A stretch of 12,215 nucleotides of DNA, from the NCBI GenBank assembly GCA_027457205.1, contig DAIDTM010000235.1, positions 1-12,215 of the forward strand, read 5' to 3'. Below the pieces are notes generated by a model. That model did no database searches. It was not told where the DNA came from and worked only from the letters and a program-made list of their open reading frames with translations. This DNA comes from Anaerolineae bacterium (GTDB lineage: Bacteria > Chloroflexota > Anaerolineae > UBA4142). The position numbers and the translations under genes were made by a program. Shown in pieces: positions 6,354 through 11,911 of this stretch. The number at the start of each line of letters is the position of its first letter. The stretch's first letter is position 1.

Positions 6354-6396
6354 GCGCCTGCCGCCAACGCGCGCAAACGCGTCAGCCAACAGGCGC
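6354..6396. repeat. Interrupted palindrome GCGCCTG/CAGGCGC
   Basis: GCGCCTG (6354-6360) pairs with CAGGCGC (6390-6396). Inside, ACGCG (6367-6371) pairs with CGCGT (6378-6382). Between the helices is an internal loop of six and seven bases. It adds to the hairpin-rich character of the 480 bases between the membrane gene and the aminotransferase gene. From 6397 to 6597 I see nothing recognisable. Confidence 0.45.
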
Positions 6397-6597
6397 TTGG
6401 TATTTCACACAACTGCTTTGCCCAAACCGCAACGCGACCACCGTACCCTTCCTCTCCGAAGCGTACTGCATCAGGTCATTTGCCAGGACAAAGATTACAA
6501 TCCCATTCTACCTTTCTTCCCACCCACTGTCAAAGCACGCACGGCGGCGATTATCATGAATTCAATTTGTCTGATGTTCGCGGCGCGCGGTGCGAAT

Positions 6598-6625
6598 TTG
6601 CTTTTTTGCCGTTGTTTGGTAGAAT
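6598..6625 (+). promoter_or_regulatory. Possible promoter of the aminotransferase gene
   Basis: TTGCTT (6598-6603) and TAGAAT (6620-6625) are spaced by 16 nt. The -10 is 5/6 and the -35 is weak at 3/6. Transcription would start about 85 nt before the start codon, so the repeat at 6655-6696 would lie in the leader. Confidence 0.4.
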
Positions 6626-6654
6626 CGGCGGCTAATGGTCGAACGAAAATTATC

Positions 6655-6696
6655 GGACACAGAGAAATCAGCGTTTGTCCGTGTTCATCTGTGTCC
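6655..6696. repeat. Inverted repeat of the GGACACA word family in the aminotransferase leader
   Basis: GGACACAG (6655-6662) pairs with CTGTGTCC (6689-6696). The left arm can instead pair as CGGACA (6654-6659) with TGTCCG (6676-6681). The same GGACACA word occurs at 1078-1084. No T-run follows that would make it a terminator. Confidence 0.5.
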
Positions 6697-6705
6697 TATT
6701 TTCCC

Positions 6706-6712
6706 AAAGGAG
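6706..6712 (+). promoter_or_regulatory. Ribosome binding site that sets the aminotransferase start
   Basis: AAAGGAG ends 4 nt before the ATG at 6717. The frame stays open to an earlier ATG at 6675, but those codons lie in the repeat, so the start at 6717 is preferred. Confidence 0.8.
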
Positions 6713-6716
6713 TCTT

Positions 6717-7901
6717 ATGGCTGAACACGTTCTCGATCAAGTCACGCTCGGCGCGCTTGTCATCGTGCGCGACAAGATGATGGCGCAGCAAGCCGCGGGG
6801 CGCAAGGTCTACCGCCTCGAAGTCGGCGACACGTCGTTCGATACGCCGTCGCACATCCGCAAGGCGATCATCGACGCGCTGGAAAGCGGCAAGACCCATT
6901 ACCCGCCGTCCACCGGTCTGCCCGCGCTGCTCGCGGCAATGCTCAAGAAGATGCGCGAGGAAAATCATCTGCCGATTCGCGACACGGACCACGTCATGGT
7001 AACCATCGGCGGCATGCACGGTTTGTATATGAGCTTTAGCGCGCTGCTCAATCCCGGCGACGAAGTGATCTTGCCCAATCCAATGTGGAGTGAGATTCAC
7101 GAATTGATCCGCCGACCCGGCGGTGTGCCGGTGCCGATCACGCTGCGCCCGGAACGCAATTTTCTCTATGATCCAGCCGAAATCGAAAAGGCAGTCACGC
7201 CGCGCACCAAGGCGATCTACATCAACACACCGCACAACCCGGTCGGCGTGGTCGTGTCCGAGGCAACGCTTAAACAAATTGCCGATATTGCCGTCCGCCA
7301 CAATCTCTACGTCGTCAGCGACGAGGCGTACGAACATGTCATCTTCGATGGACTCAAACATGTCAGTATCGGTTCACTGCCGGGCATGGCGGATCGCACG
7401 ATTACGTGCTTTACGTTTTCTAAGACGTATGCGATGACCGGGCTGCGGCTCGGCTATCTTGCCAGCAACGACGATGTGCTGGTCGATCGATTCCGCAAAC
7501 TGCTGCGCCTGACCAGCAACGGCGTCCCGTCGATCACGCAGTGGGGTGGCATCGCCGCGCTCACCGGACCGCAGGAGACGACCCGGCAAATGATGGCGGA
7601 ACTTGAACGGCGGCGCGATATTTTCTACGATGGTTTGAAATCGATCAAGGTGTTCGACGCGTTCAAGCCGCAAGGCGCATTCTACGCGTGGGCGAAGATT
7701 TCCGACGCGTGGGGCGGTTACAACGGCGCGAAGGATTCCTGGGCGATGACGAATTATCTGATCGATCAAGCCGGCATCGGCACGTCGCCTGGCGTCGCGT
7801 TCGGTTCCGCCGGCGAAGGATACGTGCGCTTTGCGTTCACCGTCGCGCCGGAAGTGTTGATCGAATCGATTGAAGTGATGCAGGACTTGTTCAACAAGTG
7901 A
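6717..7901 (+). CDS. PLP-dependent class I/II aminotransferase (aspartate aminotransferase fold)
   Basis: This 394-residue enzyme has the standard fold type I landmarks. NTPHNPVG carries the cofactor-binding Asn174. SDEAYEHVIF carries Asp202, which pairs with the pyridine nitrogen, and Tyr205. TFSKTYAMTGLRLGY carries the Schiff-base Lys236 and the phosphate-binding Arg244. GYVRFAF carries Arg371, which holds the substrate carboxylate. Length and motif spacing fit the I-gamma aspartate/aromatic aminotransferase group, which moves amino groups between amino acids and 2-oxo acids in the cytoplasm. The amino acid used cannot be told from sequence alone. The gene stands alone, with its own weak promoter, a repeat-containing leader and a shared terminator with the convergent SDR gene. 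Confidence 0.95.
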   Translation: MAEHVLDQVTLGALVIVRDKMMAQQAAGRKVYRLEVGDTSFDTPSHIRKAIIDALESGKTHYPPSTGLPALLAAMLKKMREENHLPIRDTDHVMVTIGGMHGLYMSFSALLNPGDEVILPNPMWSEIHELIRRPGGVPVPITLRPERNFLYDPAEIEKAVTPRTKAIYINTPHNPVGVVVSEATLKQIADIAVRHNLYVVSDEAYEHVIFDGLKHVSIGSLPGMADRTITCFTFSKTYAMTGLRLGYLASNDDVLVDRFRKLLRLTSNGVPSITQWGGIAALTGPQETTRQMMAELERRRDIFYDGLKSIKVFDAFKPQGAFYAWAKISDAWGGYNGAKDSWAMTNYLIDQAGIGTSPGVAFGSAGEGYVRFAFTVAPEVLIESIEVMQDLFNK

Positions 7902-7915
7902 TTTGATCCAGAATC

Positions 7916-7949
7916 AAAAACGCGGACGAAACGACTCGTCCGCGTTTTT
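7916..7949. terminator. Bidirectional intrinsic terminator between convergent genes
   Basis: AAAAACGCGGACGA (7916-7929) pairs perfectly over 14 bp with TCGTCCGCGTTTTT (7936-7949) around a 6-nt loop. It therefore ends in a T5 run on either strand. It serves the aminotransferase gene from the left and the SDR gene from the right. Confidence 0.92.
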
Positions 7950-7970
7950 CGTTTGTCCGGTGCGGGGTTG

Positions 7971-8762
7971 CTAAAATGGCGTCTGCGTTTCGCCGCCGTC
8001 GACGATGAAATGCGCGCCGGTGACGAAGGAGGCGCGCTCGGACGCGAGGAACACGACGACGTTCGCAAATTCCTCCGGCTGACCGATGCGCCCAAGCGGA
8101 ACATTTTTCTCTGCCAGCGCGTACTCTTCGCGGACCGCCGTGCCGTTGCGTTTGGCTCGACTGTCCATCAGTTGCACGACGCGGTCTGTCTCGATGATGC
8201 CGGGCGAAATGGTGTTGACGAGGATGCCGTATTGTGCCAATTCGTTCGCCTGCGTCTTGGCAAGCCCGACCACTGCTGCGCGGATCGAGTTCGACAGCAT
8301 AAGATCGGCATACGGCTGCTTGATCGTCAGCGATCCCAGGTGCAGGATGCGTCCCCATTTTTGTTTTTGCATAAACGGGATCACCGCGCGCGACAGCCGC
8401 ACCGCGCTCATCAGCGTCAGGTTCGTCGCCGCGACCCACTGCTCATCAGTCAACGCGACAAACTCGCCGGGCGGCGGTCCGCCGGCGTTGGTGACGAGAA
8501 CGTGAATCGTGCCGAATTTCTTTACCGTCTCGTCCACCGCGCGCTGAATGTCCTCTGCGCGCATTGCGTCGGCGACGATCGCGAGCACCGGCGCGCCGGT
8601 GGCGTCGCGGATTTCCTTTGCCGCTTGCTCGATGCGCGCTGCATCGCGCGAAAAGATGGCGACGTTTGCGCCTTCACGCGCCAGCCCCAGCGCGACCGCC
8701 TTGCCCAGTCCCTTGCTCGCGCCCGCAACGAGCGCGACTTTGTTTTTCAAGGCAAGATCCAT
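7971..8762 (-). CDS. Short-chain dehydrogenase/reductase with atypical active site
   Basis: This 263-residue protein has the SDR Rossmann pattern: AGASKGLG (residues 13-20) for NAD(P) binding, TNAGG (91-95), the active-site region LGSLTIKQP with Ser144, ISPGIIETDR (186-194) and a C-terminal HFIVDGG. In classical SDRs the sequence Tyr-x3-Lys lies 13 residues after the Ser. Here that place holds Ser157 and Arg161, within LMLSNSIRAAV. The fold and coenzyme site are therefore intact, but the Tyr-Lys proton relay is missing. I recall a group of SDRs, often annotated as 3-oxoacyl-ACP reductase-like, with the same LSNxxR feature, so it may be a natural subfamily. The start is ATG at 8762, because AAAGGAG (8774-8768) lies 5 nt before it and overlaps the alternative GTG. 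It is the last gene of the - strand run and ends at the bidirectional terminator. Confidence 0.9.
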   Translation of the reverse strand: MDLALKNKVALVAGASKGLGKAVALGLAREGANVAIFSRDAARIEQAAKEIRDATGAPVLAIVADAMRAEDIQRAVDETVKKFGTIHVLVTNAGGPPPGEFVALTDEQWVAATNLTLMSAVRLSRAVIPFMQKQKWGRILHLGSLTIKQPYADLMLSNSIRAAVVGLAKTQANELAQYGILVNTISPGIIETDRVVQLMDSRAKRNGTAVREEYALAEKNVPLGRIGQPEEFANVVVFLASERASFVTGAHFIVDGGETQTPF

Positions 8763-8774
8763 TGGCACTCCTTT

Positions 8775-8816
8775 GAGGTTAGAAGTTGGAGGTTAGAAAT
8801 TGCACGTTAGATGAAG
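8775..8816. repeat. Tandem 14-nt units (GAGGTTAGAARTTG)
   Basis: GAGGTTAGAAGTTG (8775-8788) is followed directly by GAGGTTAGAAATTG (8789-8802), 13 of 14 identical. A decayed third unit, CACGTTAGATGAAG (8803-8816), matches at 8 of 14. The array lies just upstream of the SDR ribosome site. Confidence 0.7.
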
Positions 8817-8817
8817 A

Positions 8818-8886
8818 CTGTTTCGCTGTTTCACTGTCTCACCGTCTCACCGTCTCACTGTCCCACTGACCACTACCCACTACTCA
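8818..8886. repeat. Tandem 8-nt (CYGTYTCA) and 7-nt (CTACYCA) units running into a stop codon
   Basis: Six 8-nt units from 8818 to 8865 read CTGTTTCG, CTGTTTCA, CTGTCTCA, CCGTCTCA, CCGTCTCA and CTGTCCCA. Three 7-nt units from 8866 to 8886 then read CTGACCA, CTACCCA and CTACTCA. The last unit contains the stop codon of the methyltransferase gene (TCA at 8884-8886 read as TGA on the - strand). The units slide gradually from one motif into the next, as expected from slipped replication. Confidence 0.7.
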
Positions 8887-9483
8887 CTGCCTCTTGAACC
8901 AATACCACGCGCTCGCGCGCGCGCCACGATCCGCGCCGTGCTCGATGCGCTCTAACGCCCAGTGCGGCGCGAACGTTTGTTGGACCTCGTCCGGTGTGAC
9001 GCCGGCGGCGCGCAGTTGAACGCCGCGGCTGGGTTCTTCTGCCGGACGCGGGCTGAACGCGTACAGCATAAAGACCGCGCCGGGACGCGTCAGCTGCGCC
9101 AAATGCTCGGCGTAGCGCGCGCGTCCTGCCGCGTCGATGCTGTGAAAGCACCCCATATCGAGCACAAAATCGAATGGCTCGCGCATGCCAAGCGAATCGA
9201 GGCGTGTGACATCGGCGGCATGGAACTCCACGGCGACGCCGGCGTGCTGCGCCTTGTCTCGCGCGGTCGCAATCGCTTTCGCTGCAAAATCGACGCCGAC
9301 AACGGTAAAGCCGTGCTGCGCGAGATAGATCGAGTTGGTGCCGGTGCCGCAGCCGAGGTCAAGCGCGCGGCCCCTGATCGTTCCGCTTTCGATCTGCGCG
9401 ACGACTTCCGGCGGCGTAATACCGGAATCCCACCGTGGTTTGGAAAAGCGATATTGGAAATCGAAGAAGAGTTTGCGAAGCAT
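8884..9483 (-). CDS. Class I SAM-dependent methyltransferase
   Basis: This 199-residue protein shows the class I methyltransferase motifs. Motif I is LDLGCGTGTN (about 41-50). Acidic residue Asp65 at the end of strand 2 (VVGVDF) would bind the ribose, and motif III is AADV (89-92, Asp91). FDFVLDMGCFHSI (about 104-116) is the motif IV region. It resembles small-molecule methyltransferases of the TehB/methyltransferase-25 kind; the substrate is unknown. The N-terminus (FFDFQYRFSKPRWDSGITPPEV) fits a substrate lid seen in that group. ATG at 9483 is chosen because GGTGA lies 7 nt before it; GTG at 9489 would put that site too close. It starts 7 nt after the NUDIX gene stops, so the two are probably translationally coupled. 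The stop codon sits within a tandem repeat. Confidence 0.88.
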   Translation of the reverse strand: MLRKLFFDFQYRFSKPRWDSGITPPEVVAQIESGTIRGRALDLGCGTGTNSIYLAQHGFTVVGVDFAAKAIATARDKAQHAGVAVEFHAADVTRLDSLGMREPFDFVLDMGCFHSIDAAGRARYAEHLAQLTRPGAVFMLYAFSPRPAEEPSRGVQLRAAGVTPDEVQQTFAPHWALERIEHGADRGARASAWYWFKRQ

Positions 9484-9490
9484 TGTCACA

Positions 9491-10150
9491 TCACCGGTCG
9501 AAGTAGGTTTCGGCGCGCGCGTCGCCGTGCGCGTCCCACGCGCGCTCGATCAACTCGATGCGATTCTGGAAAATCGGCTGGGGCAATCGGTCGCGGGCAA
9601 AGAATCCCACGTCGCATGTCTCGAGCGGATGCGGATGCAGTTCGCCGCCGTCGAGCCGACAGTCGAAAACGATGCTGTAAAAGTGCAGATTCGTATCGCC
9701 GCGCCATTTGGCGCTGTCGTAGATTCCGATCACGCGCTGCGGCGTGACGAGCAAGCCGGTTTCCTCGCGCACTTCTTTCGCAGCGACTTGAGCGGGCGCA
9801 AAACCAATGTCCGCCCAGCCGGTTGGATAGAACCAGCCGCCCTCGGGGCGTTCGATCATCAAAAGCTCGTCGCGCGCGTTGAACACGATCGCGCCAATGC
9901 CCACTTTGGGAGTGACGTAGCCGCGCACGTCCGGCAAAATATCGGCGCGCCAGCGCGCGGCAAATTCATTCGCGAGTTGCGGATCGAGCGCGGCACTCGC
10001 GTTCATCGTCGCCGCCATCGTCGCGGCAAGCTCAAGGAGCGCTTCGTAGCGCTCCCGGTCGTACGTGGGCGGACCGAACGCGATGCCGGTCTGCGCGATC
10101 GCGCGTAGCTGCTGAATCCAGAGCGCCAGTTGCGGTGTGATGTCGGTCAA
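9491..10150 (-). CDS. NUDIX hydrolase with PF12535-type N-terminal domain, TTG start
   Basis: This 219-residue protein has two parts. Residues 5-75 (TPQLALWIQQLRAIAQTGIAFG... then YDRERYEALLELA) match the helical N-terminal domain PF12535 found before some NUDIX domains. Residues 80-215 are the NUDIX fold. The box GWADIGFAPAQVAAKEVREETGLL (111-134) has Phe at the first Glu position and Lys in place of the first Arg, while the metal-binding REVREETG-type core keeps its three Glu (KEVREETG). The family cleaves nucleoside diphosphates linked to another group; the substrate is unknown. The start is TTG at 10150, which overlaps the TGA stop of the DUF971 gene as TTGA and lies 9 nt after AAAGAGGAG. 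The frame is open further upstream, but that part overlaps the DUF971 gene and does not fit the family. It lies in the - strand operon. Confidence 0.88.
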   Translation of the reverse strand: MTDITPQLALWIQQLRAIAQTGIAFGPPTYDRERYEALLELAATMAATMNASAALDPQLANEFAARWRADILPDVRGYVTPKVGIGAIVFNARDELLMIERPEGGWFYPTGWADIGFAPAQVAAKEVREETGLLVTPQRVIGIYDSAKWRGDTNLHFYSIVFDCRLDGGELHPHPLETCDVGFFARDRLPQPIFQNRIELIERAWDAHGDARAETYFDR

Positions 10151-10494
10151 AGGGCTTGTCTCCTCTTTGCCGTGCACTCGTCGCAGGGACACAGATCGCG
10201 CAGGTACCCCCAATCGTAAATGCCGTATGAGTGACCGTCCGCCCACTGGAATTGGATTCCGTATCCGCCGACGGCAGACACATCGCTCACTGCCTTCAAT
10301 TCGCCGACGGCTTTGAGCACGGATTCAGGCGACTCGCCCGGCTTACCGACGCCTTCCTTCCACGGCTGACATTCCGCGCACGGGCACGCGCGACGCAGGT
10401 ACGTCAGGTCGTAGACGCTTTCGTGACCGTCTTGCCAGTTGATCTGGATCAATTTGTTTTCGGTATCGACCAAAATCTTTTGCGGCTTGGGCAT
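10147..10494 (-). CDS. DUF971 / GBBH-like N-terminal domain protein with two CPCxEC motifs
   Basis: This 115-residue protein is essentially one DUF971 domain (PF06155), the fold that also forms the N-terminus of gamma-butyrobetaine hydroxylase. It has two similar halves. The first is IQINWQDGHESVYDLTYLRR (about 16-35) followed by CPCAEC (37-42). The second is IQFQWADGHSYGIYDWGYLRD (about 80-100) followed by CPCDEC (102-107). In the family the first Cys cluster binds a metal; the second, near the C-terminus, would add three more Cys. Stand-alone members have no well-settled function that I know, and links with iron-sulfur or metal handling have been suggested by gene context. ATG at 10494 is preceded by GGAG at a 5-nt gap. 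The open frame reaches back to 10533, but those codons fall in the palindrome. The gene overlaps the NUDIX gene by 4 nt. Confidence 0.88.
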   Translation of the reverse strand: MPKPQKILVDTENKLIQINWQDGHESVYDLTYLRRACPCAECQPWKEGVGKPGESPESVLKAVGELKAVSDVSAVGGYGIQFQWADGHSYGIYDWGYLRDLCPCDECTAKRRQAL

Positions 10495-10503
10495 TCCCTC
10501 TCC

Positions 10504-10570
10504 AAAAAGCCACAGAAGCACACGGAAACACACAGAAAAATTTCTGTGCCATTCCGCGTCCTTCTGTGGC
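10504..10570 (-). terminator. 62-nt near-palindrome plus T5 between nth and the DUF971 gene
   Basis: The 30-nt arms at 10509-10538 and 10541-10570 pair at 25 of 30 positions. The outer 10 bp (GCCACAGAAG with CTTCTGTGGC) and the inner 8 bp (CACAGAAA with TTTCTGTG) are perfect. Read on the - strand, the hairpin is followed at once by TTTTT (10508-10504) and then the DUF971 ribosome site. It starts 3 nt after the nth stop codon. In form it is an intrinsic terminator or attenuator inside the operon, built from the same kind of CACAG/GGACACA words seen in other intergenic stretches here. Confidence 0.6.
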
Positions 10571-10573
10571 GAA

Positions 10574-11230
10574 TTATCGACTTCGCTTCACGCCGACGCG
10601 TTCGCAGTACTGGGTGAGCGGGCAGATCGAGCAGCGCGGCGAAGTGGGGTGGCACAGGTGCTGACCGAACGACACCAACTCGTCGTTGATTTCGATCCAG
10701 TACTGAGGCGGCAGTTTTTCGCGCAGCGCCATCTCGGTCTGGTCCGGCGTCTTCGTCTGGACGTAGCCCCAGCGATTCGTGATGCGATGGACGTGCGTAT
10801 CGACGCAGATGCCGGGCTTGCCAAATCCGAGCGTCACGACGAGGTTCGCCGTTTTGCGTCCGACGCCCGGCAGCGCGACCAAAATGTCGATGTCATCCGG
10901 GACGCTGCCGCCATAACGCTCGACCAGCTCGCGACAGACCGTCAGGATATTGCGCGTCTTGATGCGATAGAAGCCGACCGGGTAGATCGCTTTTTCGATT
11001 TCGGACGGCGGTAGTTTGAGCATCGCGGCGGGCGAGTCCGCCAGTTGGAACAGCCGCTTCGATGCGACCGCCGTGACCGCGTCTTTGGTCCGCAGACTGA
11101 GCATCGTCGAGATCAACACGCGAAACGGATCGTTCAACTGCCGCGCCAATTCGGTGACGTAGGGCGTGGTCCAATCACGCGTGACGCTGCGCAGGATTTC
11201 GATTACGGCGTCGATGTCGGTGTCTTTCAC
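10574..11230 (-). CDS. nth: Endonuclease III (DNA glycosylase/AP lyase)
   Basis: This 218-residue protein is of standard length and complete. It has the helix-hairpin-helix LPGVGRKTANLV (about 120-131) with catalytic Lys126, the catalytic Asp144 in VDTHVHRI, and four cluster ligands Cys193, Cys200, Cys203 and Cys209 in the exact C-x6-C-x2-C-x5-C spacing of the 4Fe-4S loop. It removes oxidised pyrimidines from DNA and cuts the strand at the resulting abasic site in base excision repair. The start is GTG at 11230 with AGAGGA (11241-11236) 5 nt before it. It follows the upstream hypothetical gene by 13 nt, so it is cotranscribed. A terminator-like palindrome follows directly. Confidence 0.97.
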   Translation of the reverse strand: MKDTDIDAVIEILRSVTRDWTTPYVTELARQLNDPFRVLISTMLSLRTKDAVTAVASKRLFQLADSPAAMLKLPPSEIEKAIYPVGFYRIKTRNILTVCRELVERYGGSVPDDIDILVALPGVGRKTANLVVTLGFGKPGICVDTHVHRITNRWGYVQTKTPDQTEMALREKLPPQYWIEINDELVSFGQHLCHPTSPRCSICPLTQYCERVGVKRSR

Positions 11231-11243
11231 TTGATTCCTCTGG

Positions 11244-11903
11244 CTATCGTTCGATGCGTCGATAACGCGTTAGTTTCGTCGCATCGCCGTTTGCCGATTG
11301 ATACAGCAGGACGATGCCGTGCCGATCGACCCAGAACGAGTCTTCGTCGGCGCTGCCATCGGTCGTCAGTGTGTAGCGCCGCGCGGAGAATCCTCCGGCG
11401 GGCACGGTAATTTTTTCTTCCGCGACGCACGCGTAGTTCTGCTTGACCGCGCGTGGTTCGAGCGTTTGCGAATCGATGCGGACCGCGTCCACCCCGCGCG
11501 ACTGACCGATCTGCAAATTCAATCGTACCAATGTCACGGTCGTGAAGAGCGGCGACGTAAAACTGACCTCGTGCTTGGGCGTGAAATCGATTGCGGACTC
11601 GCGCGCCGCTTCGCCGCGCGGCTCGATGTGCGCGCTCCATTGCGCGCCGGCGGCGCGCTGTTCGCTCGTTACCGTCTTGCCGCCTGCCTCGACGCGGAGG
11701 GTGACCTGCGTATGCGACCAGTGCTGGGTGACTTGATAGGTGAAATGGTACTCGGCGGGTGGGTCGGTGAACGTGGTGCGCGAATCGAGCAGCAGACCGC
11801 CGTGCGCGAGCTTGGAAAATTGCCAGGTCGAATGCCCGGTGGTTGCGTCGCCGTGATGATGCGTGTACGCGCCTTCGGCGACGAGTTGTCCTTTGGCTGG
11901 CAT
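11244..11903 (-). CDS. Hypothetical protein, beta-rich, possibly DUF3108-like
   Basis: I do not firmly recognise this 219-residue protein. It has no signal peptide or membrane segment, so it is probably cytoplasmic. The composition suggests alternating beta strands: many Thr/Val stretches such as YHFTYQVTQHW (52-62) and TTVTLVRLNLQIG (121-133). The end, VPAGGFSARRYTL (167-179) followed by FWVDRHGIVLLYQS (190-203) and LTRYRRIE, is like the C-terminus of DUF3108 and related LolA-like barrel proteins. A His-rich THHHGDATTGH (14-24) near the N-terminus could bind a metal, but this is only a suggestion. ATG at 11903 has AGGAG 5 nt before it, overlapping the stop codon of the dehydratase gene. The stop lies 13 nt before nth. 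The tight packing implies cotranscription, not shared function. Confidence 0.75.
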   Translation of the reverse strand: MPAKGQLVAEGAYTHHHGDATTGHSTWQFSKLAHGGLLLDSRTTFTDPPAEYHFTYQVTQHWSHTQVTLRVEAGGKTVTSEQRAAGAQWSAHIEPRGEAARESAIDFTPKHEVSFTSPLFTTVTLVRLNLQIGQSRGVDAVRIDSQTLEPRAVKQNYACVAEEKITVPAGGFSARRYTLTTDGSADEDSFWVDRHGIVLLYQSANGDATKLTRYRRIER

Positions 11904-11911
11904 GGTGTCTC

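Noticed and set aside
6354..6396. Integron attC site
   Set aside because: The palindrome is attC-like in size, but I see no matching RYYYAAC and GTTRRRY core sites at its ends and no integrase or cassette array.
6675..6716. N-terminal extension of the aminotransferase from an earlier ATG
   Set aside because: The extra 14 codons lie next to and partly in the inverted repeat, and a proper AAAGGAG precedes the ATG at 6717.
6174..6780. Overlapping + strand open frames of 97-158 codons in the gap before the aminotransferase gene
   Set aside because: Their translations run through hairpins and repeats and show no domain or membrane pattern. They lack ribosome sites.
7953..8810. 285-codon + strand open frame across the SDR gene
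   Set aside because: Low-complexity Arg/Asp-rich translation opposite a clear SDR gene; it would also run through the tandem repeats.
8775..8886. CRISPR-like array
   Set aside because: Units of 14, 8 and 7 nt are directly joined without spacers and are far too short for CRISPR repeats.
10495..10533. N-terminal extension of the DUF971 protein
   Set aside because: The codons come from the palindrome, and the ATG at 10494 has its own ribosome site and matches the domain start.
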